Source of the DNA: Candidatus Avedoeria danica
GTDB lineage: Bacteria > Chloroflexota > Anaerolineae > Epilineales > Epilineaceae
Direction: 5' to 3'
DNA: 64,000 nucleotides
Assembly (NCBI GenBank): GCA_016703025.1
Contig: JADJCV010000005.1
Coordinates: 368,641-432,640 of the forward strand
This document shows positions 55,955-64,000 of this stretch, piece after piece (position 1 is the stretch's first letter; each line of letters opens with the position of its first letter). A model generated the notes under the pieces. The model did no database searches, was not told where the DNA came from, and saw only the letters and a program-made list of their open reading frames with translations. A program made the position numbers and the translations under genes.

Positions 55955-56560
55955 ATGACAAAGGACGCGCCGGCTGCCGTCGGCCGCTTCTGGCAGTGGT
56001 TCACGGCCAACGACGAGCGGCTGTTTCACTTCGAGCAGGATCTGAAGCCGACGTTCGACATCTTGACCGCGGCGATGAACGAAGTGGATCCGGACCTGAC
56101 GTTCGAGTTCGGACCTGTGGAAGACGGTCAGCGGGAGTTCGTGATAAGCGCCGGCGGGATCACGCGCGCGTTCGACACCGTCCGCCTCTTGGCGGCCGCT
56201 GCCCCGGCGATGCCGCGGTGGCGTGTGGTCGCGTTTCGGCCGAGGCGTGCCCTGGTAAACGTGATCGAGTTCGGGGGCATCCGAGTCGACCCTGCGACGG
56301 TCCAGTACTCGCTATTGACGTCCAAGACGGAAGTGGGCCTGTACCTGTTCATCCCGGGATACGACGAGGAGGACTCGCGCTACGGGCAGGCCGGTTACCT
56401 GCTGCTCGACGAAGCGCTGGGGGAGTACGACGTGGAAACGAAGGTGGGGATGATCGAGATGTTCGCCTCGGAGACCCAGACGGGAGGCCCGCGCTATTCC
56501 TTGTCCGAACTGCCCGACCACCTCGACGGCGTGTTTCGGCGCTTGACGGCTGGGGGATAG
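55955..56560 (+). CDS. Conserved hypothetical protein, 201 residues
   Basis: ATG at 55955 with GGGAGGA upstream. The protein starts APAAVGRFWQWFTANDERLF and contains FEFGPVEDGQREFVISAGGI, APAMPRWRVVAFRPRRALVN and YLFIPGYDEEDSRYGQAGYL, where aromatic and acidic residues alternate with beta-strands. It has no signal peptide or membrane helix. Proteins with this opening (FWxWFxxNExRLF) exist in many bacteria, but I do not know a function. Intact. Confidence 0.75.
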   Translation: MTKDAPAAVGRFWQWFTANDERLFHFEQDLKPTFDILTAAMNEVDPDLTFEFGPVEDGQREFVISAGGITRAFDTVRLLAAAAPAMPRWRVVAFRPRRALVNVIEFGGIRVDPATVQYSLLTSKTEVGLYLFIPGYDEEDSRYGQAGYLLLDEALGEYDVETKVGMIEMFASETQTGGPRYSLSELPDHLDGVFRRLTAGG

Positions 56561-56580
56561 CCAGTAGGTGACCGTTCACG

Positions 56581-56835
56581 TCAATCCAACCGCCGCGCCA
56601 CGCCCCACTCCCCGCTCGTCTCGTCGTGTACGAGCTCCGCGACCATCCCGCGGTTCGTCGTCACGAGGTAGTACATCCGCTTCGCAGGCATCGCCGTCCA
56701 CCAGTCGAGGTCGGGCGCGCGGACCTCCTCGATCGTCTCGACGACGTAGGTCACGCCGTCCAGCACGAACGCATGCGGCGAGCCGTCGACGGCGACGCGG
56801 GCGCGGATGGGAAGCGGCGGGTCGTAGGAGCGCAT
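56581..56835 (-). CDS. Small DUF6504-like protein
   Basis: An 84-residue protein, ATG at 56835. It reads YDPPLPIRARVAVDGSPHAF, GVTYVVETIEEVRAPDLDWW and MYYLVTTNRGMVAELVHDET. The order of strands with DGxPxxFxxxGxxYxV, a WW pair and a C-terminal GEWxxxRxxD is that of DUF6504-type proteins, seen near mutasome and DNA repair genes. No imuB or dnaE2 gene is present here. The assignment is tentative. The interval 56836-57437 has no supported gene. Confidence 0.5.
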   Translation of the reverse strand: MRSYDPPLPIRARVAVDGSPHAFVLDGVTYVVETIEEVRAPDLDWWTAMPAKRMYYLVTTNRGMVAELVHDETSGEWGVARRLD

Positions 56836-57437
56836 AGGCGGGAAGGATGCGCGAACAGATGTTCGAGAAGCAAGAGGGCGGGGCCGCGCTTGCGCCAGGC
56901 TGGCAGGGCGGCGACGCTGGCCAATGGCGACGTCCATCGGACGGAATACGCTCGCGCCGACGTCTGGCCCGACGTACTGTGGCTGGCCATGTGCCAGAGT
57001 TTCACGCGTCCGATGTCACGCGGGCGGCGCTGCGGGACTAACTCAGGCGACAGGCGCGGCACTCGACGTCGTGACGGCATGACGTCATAAGAGCCGGGGG
57101 TGCTGAGGCTCCCTTAGGTTCGCTCCGGTTGGCGGCGCCGTCGTCGAGCTCGGGGTCTCCGTAGCAGTGGAGCGAAACTCTCGACATCCGCCCTCCTGGC
57201 TCGCCAATGCCTGCGTCGCACCGCTTCGGTCGCGCGGAGGCCTTAGTCCAACCTGTGGCGCAGCTCCGTATTGCCGCGGCCAAGGGTGAACAAAGTCAGC
57301 CGCCTCCTCTCGGCGGGCGCCGCCCGGTTAGGCCGTCACGGCCGCGGCGCATTGACGGAAGCGCCGACTGCGGTGCAAGCTTAGGCACCGTTGTCCGCAC
57401 AGAGGGCAGTCGGACCGCCGAATAAGGATGTCTCATC

Positions 57438-57874
57438 ATGCGTCGCTTCGCTGCCCTTGCGGGTTCCCTCCTCTTTGCCCTTGCCGTGACCGCTTGCGGC
57501 GCGGCGCCGGCCGTAACAACGGCCGTTCCGGCCGCCGCAACCCCGTTCCCCACCAGTGAGTTTGCGGACATCAATGCATCAGCCACCGAAATGACCGACG
57601 CGATGGGGCGCTAGACGAGGTGGCCGGCATTAAGATCATGACATGTGAAGCGCTGAACGCCGACGGCGCCGGTTCGTTCACCGGTCCGCTCTACATCGGC
57701 ATGGTTACGGCCGTTCTTATGGGCACGCCGATGGCAGGGACGGTTACACCGTTGACAGGGGCGCAACGGCGCGCGATGGTCGAATCGCTGCGCAACCTCA
57801 AAACCCCCGACGGCAAGTTCTGCGGACAGTTCGACGACCCGGGGGTTGGGAGTAGGGGTTGGAGGCCGCCCTAA
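57438..57874 (+). CDS. Small lipoprotein, one frameshift
   Basis: ATG at 57438 with AAGGA upstream encodes MRRFAALAGSLLFALAVTAC, a lipobox, followed by a Thr/Ala/Pro-rich linker and NASATEMTDA. Near 57600 the frame shifts by one and continues LDEVAGIKIMTCEALNADGA, RRAMVESLRNLKTPDGKFCG to a stop at 57874. Two cysteines (TCEAL and KFCGQ) may form a disulfide. About 144 residues joined. It would sit on the outer face of the membrane. Function unknown. Confidence 0.6.
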
Positions 57875-57922
57875 GCACTGCGCCGGAAGCGCCAGCGGCA
57901 GGCGCCCGCAACCTTATCGGGG

Positions 57923-58039
57923 TTTGGGGAGCTGTACCGCCGGTTCGGCGTGTCGAGCTATAAGAACATCCGCGCCGATCGGCTTGACGTCGTGATGACA
58001 TGGCTAGATGATTGGCGTCGGCGTGTAGCTACCCCATAA
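57923..58039 (+). pseudogene. Phage antirepressor tail (ORF6C-like) fragment
   Basis: The frame encodes FGELYRRFGVSSYKNIRADR then LDVVMTWLDDWRRR and a stop at 58037-58039. This matches the C-terminal domain (ORF6C) of phage antirepressors, which end in a YRRFG(V/I)xxYK...W helix. The N-terminal DNA-binding part is missing, so this is a remnant. Confidence 0.55.
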
Positions 58040-58057
58040 GGCTTGAGGAGAAAAACA

Positions 58058-58351
58058 ATGTTGCCAAGCACACTTCCGGGCTTTTTGCTTCTCGCGGGCA
58101 TGGCAATGACCGTCTTGGCCCTTATGGTGCTTAACTATGGATCCATTCAGATAGGATGGCTTGAAATTGGACATTCACGCGGTAATAATAAAATGGCATG
58201 GATATTTCTTTGCTGGGGGACTATTCTTCAGTTATTGTCTGTGAGATTATATTGGCCTGCGATATCATCATTAAATGATATTCCACCCATGTCTGATGAG
58301 CCGGGAGATATTATCGGTTTCTACCGGAATTTACAGCAACTGCCTCCGTAA
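58058..58351 (+). CDS. Small AT-rich membrane protein
   Basis: A 97-residue protein, ATG at 58058 with GAGGAG upstream. Two membrane helices are seen (PGFLLLAGMAMTVLALMVLN and MAWIFLCWGTILQLLSVRLY). Base composition is far lower in GC than anywhere around, so the gene was recently acquired. Function unknown; it might be a small membrane toxin or an accessory protein of the element. Confidence 0.68.
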   Translation: MLPSTLPGFLLLAGMAMTVLALMVLNYGSIQIGWLEIGHSRGNNKMAWIFLCWGTILQLLSVRLYWPAISSLNDIPPMSDEPGDIIGFYRNLQQLPP

Positions 58352-58451
58352 CTCCTTTATCTTGCCGGAATTTACACCAACACCACCCGCATTGACGGTC
58401 AATTCCGATATCCCAATCCATAGCGACAATTTCGATGCGTCGCCGAGCATC

Positions 58452-58590
58452 TCAGCTAGCCGTCGAGGTCCACGGCACCGGGATAGCCGCCGCTGTCGCT
58501 CGCGCCTGGCGCTGATCGTATCGCGCCGTCGTCGTGAGGCTTGCACGGCCGGCGAGGTGAGCGCCCGCAATGCGTACGCGGCCAGGATGG
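58452..58590 (-). pseudogene. Inverted fragment of a tyrosine recombinase tail
   Basis: On the minus strand the sequence reads AHLAGRASLTTTARYDQRQA then RATAAAIPVPW, which matches AYLAGHASVATTARYDRRQA of the recombinase gene at 59.0-60.2 kb, including the catalytic Tyr. Only the last 45 residues are present, in the opposite direction. The two copies may act as inverted repeats. Confidence 0.6.
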
Positions 58591-58827
58591 CCGGCCAGCG
58601 CACGGCCGACGCGCCGCGTGTGCCCCCCGCGTAGGCGTCACGGTTCGCCCACACGGCCGCAACGCGGCCGGGTGCGTGAGCTGCGCAGCGCGCGCGCGTA
58701 GAGCATCCTTACATAAAGGCTCGAAACGTCGGCGCGGCGCCACCCCACTCCTAGAAGCCTTGCCTCTGCTGCTCACACTACTATAATATATGCTTATAGT
58801 ACTCTTGACTCGATGACAGGGGTGGGC

Positions 58828-59052
58828 ATGGTTCGCTGGGAGTACATGGTTGAGGAGGTCAACGCTGACCAACCACCTGAAAGGTATGGCAGCTTCCTGA
58901 CTCTCACCGGGTTCTCCGGCTGGGAACTGGTGTCCGTGGTTCCGGTTGGCGAATTTCAGAAGACGGTCCGATACACCTTGTGGTTCAAGTGTCCGCTCAG
59001 GAAACCGTCACAAGAGGAGGAAGACGACGAGGAGGACGAGGATGAACTTTGA
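58828..59052 (+). CDS. DUF4177-like small protein
   Basis: A 74-residue protein. ATG at 58828 is preferred over 58813 because AGGGGTGG precedes it. The core WEYMVEEVNADQPPERYGSF, LTGFSGWELVSVVPVGEFQK and TLWFKCPL matches the DUF4177 pattern (WEYxx ... GWELVSVxP ... FKRP). The C-terminus is a long acidic tail (EEEDDEEDEDEL). It overlaps the start of the recombinase gene by 11 bases, so the two are coupled. Function unknown. Confidence 0.7.
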   Translation: MVRWEYMVEEVNADQPPERYGSFLTLTGFSGWELVSVVPVGEFQKTVRYTLWFKCPLRKPSQEEEDDEEDEDEL

Positions 59053-60221
59053 GTCCGTCCCCCCGCACCACGAGATACCCACCCCGATCATCGTGACATC
59101 ATCAGGGCCGATCATCGCGTCCAACGCGTCACGGGGCAGTCGTGCCGTCGCGCACTACCTATCCGCCAACCTCGCCCCCGGTGTCAGCCGCAGCGCGAGC
59201 GCGGGCCGTCTCGACCTGGCGGCGCTTGTGCTAACCGTCAGCATGGCCGGTGCGGCGCACGGCGCTGAGGCGGTCAACGCTGCCCGCCAGGCGCTCGATG
59301 ATGGCCGCGCCGGCTTAGAGCCCGACGGTGTTGCGAGCTCTGCCCTGGCCGCCGCATGGGCTGCAGCCGGCAGCCGCGAGCCCGGCAGCGTTGCCCGCGT
59401 CTATCCGTGGGGTGCTGTGACGGCTGCTGACGTGTTGACGCTTGGCGCAGCGCTCGCCGCTGTCTATGCGCCGGCGACGGTATCGGCCATCCTGTCGGCC
59501 GTGCGCAGCGTTCTGCGGCTGGCGGTTGCGTTCGATGAGGCTGACACCGCGACGGCCACGGCGGCGGCAGCTATAAGGCGCCCGCGCGATGGGCGCACCG
59601 AACCGACGCCGCGCCGCTCGACGGTGCATGCGGGAGATCCGGCTACGCTGGCGGCGCTCTGGTGCGCCGTTGACACTGACACCATGCCGACGCGCCGCGC
59701 GCGTGACCGGGCGCTGTTGGCGCTCCTCTATGGCGCCGGGTTGCGGCGCGCTGAGGCGGCTAGCGTGACGGTTGCCGACGTCGTCGCAGACATCGGCGCC
59801 AGCGCCGTCACGGTGACGCGGGGCAAGGGGGGCAGGGCGCGCATGGTTCCGGTTGCGGCTTGGGCTTCGGCAGCGCTCGCGGAGTGGCGAGCGGTTCGGC
59901 GCCAAGAACTCGACGACGCGGCCGCCGGAGGCGCTTTTCTGCTGAGCGTCAACCGCTACGGGCACGCCGTTGCGCTGCCGCTCACAGGCCACGCCATAGG
60001 CGCCGCCATTGGGCGTGTCGCGGCTGCAGCGGGCGTTCCGGTTGTCCCTCACGATGCGCCGCGCGTTCGTGTCGGCGGCCATTACCGCCGGCGGAGGCGA
60101 TCTATCTGCGGCCGCCTACCTCGCCGGCCATGCCAGCGTGGCGACGACGGCGCGATACGATCGCCGGCAGGCTCGAGCGGCGGCGGCTATCGCGGCTGCC
60201 ATCCCGGCACCGCTGGCGTAG
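59042..60221 (+). CDS. Tyrosine recombinase/integrase, one frameshift
   Basis: ATG at 59042 overlaps the DUF4177-like gene; GAGGACGAGG lies in front. The N-terminal core-binding domain (RAVAHYLSANLAPGVSRSAS ... SAILSAVRSVLRLAVAFD) precedes the catalytic domain with LLYGAGLRRAEA (Arg 1), TRGKGGRARMVPV (Lys), and after a shift near 60052 PHDMRRAF-like sequence, LAGHASVATTARYDRR (His and catalytic Tyr). About 393 residues joined. It lies next to the right 86-bp repeat and is the likely integrase of the 7.9-kb element. Unusually Ala-rich. Confidence 0.82.
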
Positions 60222-60444
60222 CGTTGACGCAGGTTGGGTCGGGGCATTCCAGCCGGCCGCGTGGACCTCCCTCGGCCGCACAGGCTGCGTCCCGTCATCG
60301 TCTGAGGCCATCTTAACCGATTAGACGTGACTCCAGCAAGACGTCGGACAGGATTCGCGGAATCGCCACCTCCGCCACCTCCGCCACCGTAAGGGTGTTG
60401 ACGGTGCTGATCCGGCCAACACTACCGCCATCGGGAGCGGCTAC

Positions 60445-60528
60445 ACCGTCACCCCTGCCGGGTGCTACAGTCACCTCGCCACGGTGCCGTTGCAGGCTAG
60501 CGGTGACGATGGTGGCGGTGGTGACGGT
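60445..60528. repeat. GTCACC inverted-repeat element, copy 4
   Basis: The right arm 60502-60528 (GGTGACGATGGTGGCGGT then GGTGACGGT) equals that of copy 3. On the left are CACCGTCACCCCTGCC and CAGTCACCTCGCCACGG, a more degraded left arm. The element borders the right 86-bp repeat. Confidence 0.68.
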
Positions 60529-60561
60529 CGCCACCTTCGCAGTCTCGGCGCGGCTCCCCAC

Positions 60562-60647
60562 ACCTGACAGCCGCGGCCGTTTTCCTGCGCGCCAGTGGGT
60601 CAAGCGGATACCGCTGTCTTGGTTCCGCAATTCGCGGGTGAGGTAGG
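60562..60647 (-). repeat. Right 86-bp direct repeat (att-like)
   Basis: Identical to 52731-52816. On the minus strand it again encodes LRNQDSGIRLTHWRAGKRPR and then runs into a Thr/Val-rich tail (KVATVTTATIVTA) in the GTCACC element, like the primase C-terminus at 34.7 kb. Confidence 0.78.
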
Positions 60648-60708
60648 TCAGGTAAGTGGCACCACCAACGGCACGCCACCATGATCTCCGGCTCATCCTC
60701 CCAGCGAC

Positions 60709-63700
60709 TCACGGACTCAGATCAACCCGCAACTTCAGCACCAACTCTCCCATCTCCTCCTCCCCTACGCTCCGCTGCAGATACGCCACCAAGTCCTTCC
60801 TGCCGCGGCCGCCCGATCACCATCCGATAAGCCGCCAGCGAGCGCTTGTTGCTCCAGGCGCTCCACCTCGCGGCTGAGCGGGAGGAGGGGGATCGACGCG
60901 CTGGATGTGGGCCGGCCCTTCGTAGACCCAGAATGGCTCGATGTCCTTCAGTCCGCCCCGGCTAACGCCCCTTACTCGCTGCATCGAACATCGCCGCCCA
61001 CGGATCCCAACCCGCCTCATGCGAAGGCCGCCGCCGGTCCTTGAGTGCTACGTTCTGCGGGATGGCGTTCCCCTTTGTACCGATGCACGTCCCTCGCGCT
61101 GCTCGAGGTCCACCGGGTTTGCCGGCAGGTTCCAGTGGGACCACAGCGTGGCAGTACCGGTGGAAGTCCAGGCCCTCCTGACCCACCGAGGTCGAGGTGA
61201 GAACGAAGGGCCAGAACGGCGAGTTGAACGCTGAGCGCACCGCCCCCGAGCGTTGCAGCTTCTTTTCCTCATCGCTTTGATCCACGCTGAATCGCATCGC
61301 GAAGCGGACGCGCAGCCGCAGCGGCTTTGTCTCCAGTCGGCCATTTTCGATCAACAGCTCATCCGCACCGTAGTTGACCGAACGCACCGACGCCGCCTCA
61401 GCGATTGTGGTTCCGATCTCCTGGGCGACGGCCTCAGCATCCCGATCCAAGAGTCCGAGCCATTCCGGCAGTACATGGGCATATTCATCCAGCATGGCTT
61501 GCACGTTGCCGTCCAGTCCATAGGCCAGCAGTGCCCGCCAGTACACTGCCTCCTCGCCCACCGGTCCTCGCACCAGGGCCATCACCCGGGACGTTGAACA
61601 GTGAGCGCAGCCCCCACGCAATCCGCCCACCGGCGTCGCGCGCATCGCCGGCCCAAAGGTCCGGCTTCGCGCACCCGCGCCAGTACGCGGGCCATGGCGC
61701 GCAGTCCGCACACCCTGGTCCGGCGATCGCCAGCCGGGCAAGCGTTTCCATTAGGTCCGCCGGTACCCTACCCAGGGCCCGCGCATCCGTGAGATCGGGC
61801 CGTCGCGTTGCTGTGACCCATCCCGTCACGCAACATCCTTGGGCGAGATCCACGCAGCGCCCAGGCAGAGCTATCTCGTCGTCGGCGCCTGCGCCATGTG
61901 AAAGTCCCTGAACGCCGTAGAGCCCGCCAGCCAACGCTCGCTGCCCTCGCGGTCCCGGCGCCGGTCCAGGAGCAGCGGCGCTGCCCAGTACCACCTCGCG
62001 TCCTCGGGGCCGTCCATTTGACCCGCTGCGTTAAGGAACGCAGCGCGACCGCCAACCGTCGGCTCACCCGCGTAACAGGTCATCCTGCGACAACTGTTCC
62101 TGCGCCGCGCCCAGATCTCGAGCGATAGCCAGCGGATCGCCGAGCAGCCGGCCAGCGCCGGGCTGCGGGTAGATCAGAGCAAAAGTGGGACACCTCCCTG
62201 CCGGCTCACCGTCCACCCGCGGCAGCGTCAACAGCCCCCGCAACTTCCGGCGCGCCTCGGCATCGTTGCCATCTGGGTCGCGGTTGAGCATCATTTGCCG
62301 CTCAACGTGGTAGCTGAGGATGGCGGATACCGCCGGGGACTACCGCCCAGCTGGAGAAGATCAACCGCTTCGTCAGGTTGGCCGCGCCCGGATGGGCGAA
62401 AGGGTCGCTGGGAGCATGGTAGGGCAGCGCCGGGAGGCAGCCATAGGAGTCGCCAGCTTCCGATGAAAACAGATCGTCGGCCACGCCGCGGAGCGCCTGG
62501 CATTTCCGGGTCCAGGGCCCCGTAGGCGTCCAGAGTCGCGCGCGAAAGCAGCAGGTCCGGCCTGGACCTGCCGCCGCCAACTCCGCGCCGCTCCCTTTCC
62601 AGCGCCGCCTTCGCGTTTTTCAGCTGGTAGCCTCCATGAAGCTGAGCGTAGGGGCCGACTTCCAGTAGCCGTCCATCGATCGTTGCCCCCAGGGCGGCGG
62701 CTCAGGCGATCCGCCATCGCAAAGGCGCACATCGTGCGGCGCCAGCGGGCCAATGTCACGCAGCGTTCTTCCAGCATCCCACTCCGATCCGCCGTAACCG
62801 CAAGGCGCTCCGTGCGCACCATGACCCGGCGTAGTCGTTTTCTCCACCGCAGGCGCTTGCGGCGCAAGAGTGCAGCTTGTTAGCGCCGCTGAAGTTGAGC
62901 AGCCGGTCATTGCGAAAGCCCTTCAACTCGCCACGGAACTCCTCGGCATCCTCCCCTTGACATCAGGAAGCGCGCCGTTTGCATGAAGGTCCTTTGTAGT
63001 GGTCTTCGCCGGCCTCGTCCGACAGCGTATACATCTTGTAGGGCGTCGCAGAGCAGAAGGATCCGCATGTCCTTCTGTCCGGAACAGGTGATGCACCAGA
63101 CCGTGGATGTCGTCGGGGTTCTCCGGATCTGGTTCACAGAGCAGTTCCTGAACCGCTGGAACTCGTCGAGGATCACCAAATCGGGCTGCAGCGCTCAATG
63201 CAGCTGTGCGCGCTAGGTTCTATGCGCAGGTCAAGGATGAGGTCGAATCGATCGTTCCATGCCACCCCGCCCCTCGTCCACCTTCAGCCGTCGGCCGAGC
63301 GTGCGGAAGCGCTTGCAGCACATCCGACCGAGCGCCCAGATCCACCTTGAACGCCTTGGTCAGCCCGTTGTCGAGTGGCAACGTTCCCTATCGATGCGAC
63401 CATCTCCCCGAAAATTCTGCAACTCTACGCGCCCTGGAGCAGGCGGTACGATCCGGTCGTGCTCCAGCGCATCCGTGCCGGAAGACCTTCTTCGCAGATG
63501 GAACAGCACCGCTCGCCCCGTCCCGTTCCGGTCCGCGAGGCCATCGTGAAGCTCTGCACTCGGGGTGAAGGAGACGAAGTTCAGCCCGTTTGCGGTCAGT
63601 CGATGCAGCTCCAGCGGCAGCAGCGTGAGGTGCGCGACGCCAGGGAGAAGTCGCTGCGGCCCGTGACGTTGAGCCGTTGGATGTCCTGCCGGGCGATGTC

Positions 63701-63977
63701 CGCGTTCGAGCAGATGTAGAGCACATCGAGTGCGTTTCACACGTTGTTCTCGTAGCCGCGGATCGCCTTGGCGATGAGCCTCCGCGTGCCACCAAGGTCT
63801 TGCTCAGCCCTACCTCGTCCGCCACCAAGAAGCGTGTGGCCGGATTCGGCCGCCGTACATGCGGCGGAAGACATGGTCCACCGTCTTGCGCTGAAGCCCT
63901 TCAGGCCCGCCATATGACGTCCATGACGATCTCGCGCCGTCGATACTGCGCCAGCAGTTAGAGGGGCGGTCATTCAT
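60709..63977 (-). pseudogene. SF2 helicase (defence-island type), many frameshifts
   Basis: The start ATG at 63977 has GGAGG upstream. Pieces in several frames give EIVMDVIWRA, LQRKTVDHVFRRMY, then FLVADEVGLSKTLVARG (motif I), NADIARQDIQRLNVTG, RLTLLPLELHRLTANGLNFV, and near the end FVLTSTSVGQEGLDFHRYCH, then LEQREGR (motif VI), DIEPFWVYEGPAHIQRVDP and MGELVLKLRVDLSP with the stop at 60709. This is a large SF2 helicase of about 1,090 residues, related to SNF2-type helicases of phage defence and restriction loci. Motif I reads GLSKT instead of GLGKT. At least ten shifts are present. Its partner genes would lie right of the window. Confidence 0.65.
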
Positions 63978-64000
63978 CCGCCTCCCAAGCCCAAGGCCTC

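Larger units (their letters stand above)
52731..60647. mobile_element. Putative 7.9-kb integrative element between 86-bp direct repeats
   Basis: Two 86-base sequences, 52731-52816 and 60562-60647, appear identical base for base, while the sequence next to them is related but diverged. Between them are RtcB, an excisionase-like gene, several small genes and a tyrosine recombinase whose gene ends 340 bases from the right repeat. This is the layout of an integrative element with attL and attR. The element may be a satellite or a gene island, and it sits inside the larger accessory region. Confidence 0.6.

Overview
The window is high-GC bacterial DNA. I infer a Chloroflexota (Anaerolineae-like) genome, probably a metagenome contig. 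The grounds are the oriC/dnaA neighbourhood, a GldA/F/G-type ABC operon ending in a DUF4340 protein, secreted propeller, NBR1-Ig and von Willebrand proteins joined by Pro/Thr-rich linkers, and frequent GTG/TTG starts. This is inference from gene content, not a marker-gene placement.

Core part, about 1-30 kb. Read leftward are a type 2 isoleucyl-tRNA synthetase (open at the left edge), a small protein, a cysteine-free family 4 uracil-DNA glycosylase overlapping an alpha/beta hydrolase, pyruvate kinase (TTG start), a putative oriC with DnaA boxes, and dnaA. Divergently transcribed is a four-gene operon (ABC ATPase, permease, GldG-like protein, DUF4340 protein) that runs into two related thioredoxin-fold genes, the first carrying an N-terminal CopC domain and a frameshift. 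A strong two-way terminator separates this from a large NHL/VWA secreted protein. After it come a YcaQ/AlkZ-like DNA glycosylase, a palindromic repeat cluster, an orphan ribbon-helix-helix antitoxin, membrane and HU-like proteins, an MFS transporter, and several damaged genes, including a sulfide:quinone oxidoreductase broken in many places.

Accessory part, about 29.9-64 kb. It begins exactly at a 3' fragment of tRNA-Arg(CCT), a classic integrase attachment site. Next is a phage- or ICE-like replication module (excisionase, OB-like protein, zinc-finger/Toprim/helicase primase, HTH protein, PD-(D/E)xK-like protein) with no capsid genes. At 39.7-43.9 kb is a complete transposon with 50-bp terminal inverted repeats and a 6-bp target duplication. 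It encodes a tyrosine recombinase, a DDE transposase and a TniB-type ATPase, and sits about 190 bp upstream of a serine resolvase gene, in its probable res region. From 44 to 50 kb lies one very large secreted protein (propeller, NBR1-Ig repeats, lipase, TolB propeller) split by frameshifts. At 52.7-60.6 kb, two identical 86-bp direct repeats bracket a 7.8-kb block with RtcB RNA ligase, an excisionase, small proteins and a tyrosine recombinase, which reads as a second integrative element. A broken SF2 helicase runs to the right edge.

A dispersed inverted-repeat element built of GTCACC/GGTGAC hexamers occurs four times, at the primase 3' end, after the primase operon, and at both borders of the 7.8-kb block. 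It is the best candidate for an undescribed element, perhaps an origin or iteron system for the primase family.

Single-base frameshifts are very common right of 24 kb. Some sit in homopolymers and some cancel each other, so part of the damage may be assembly error. Products of such genes are described from the joined frames.
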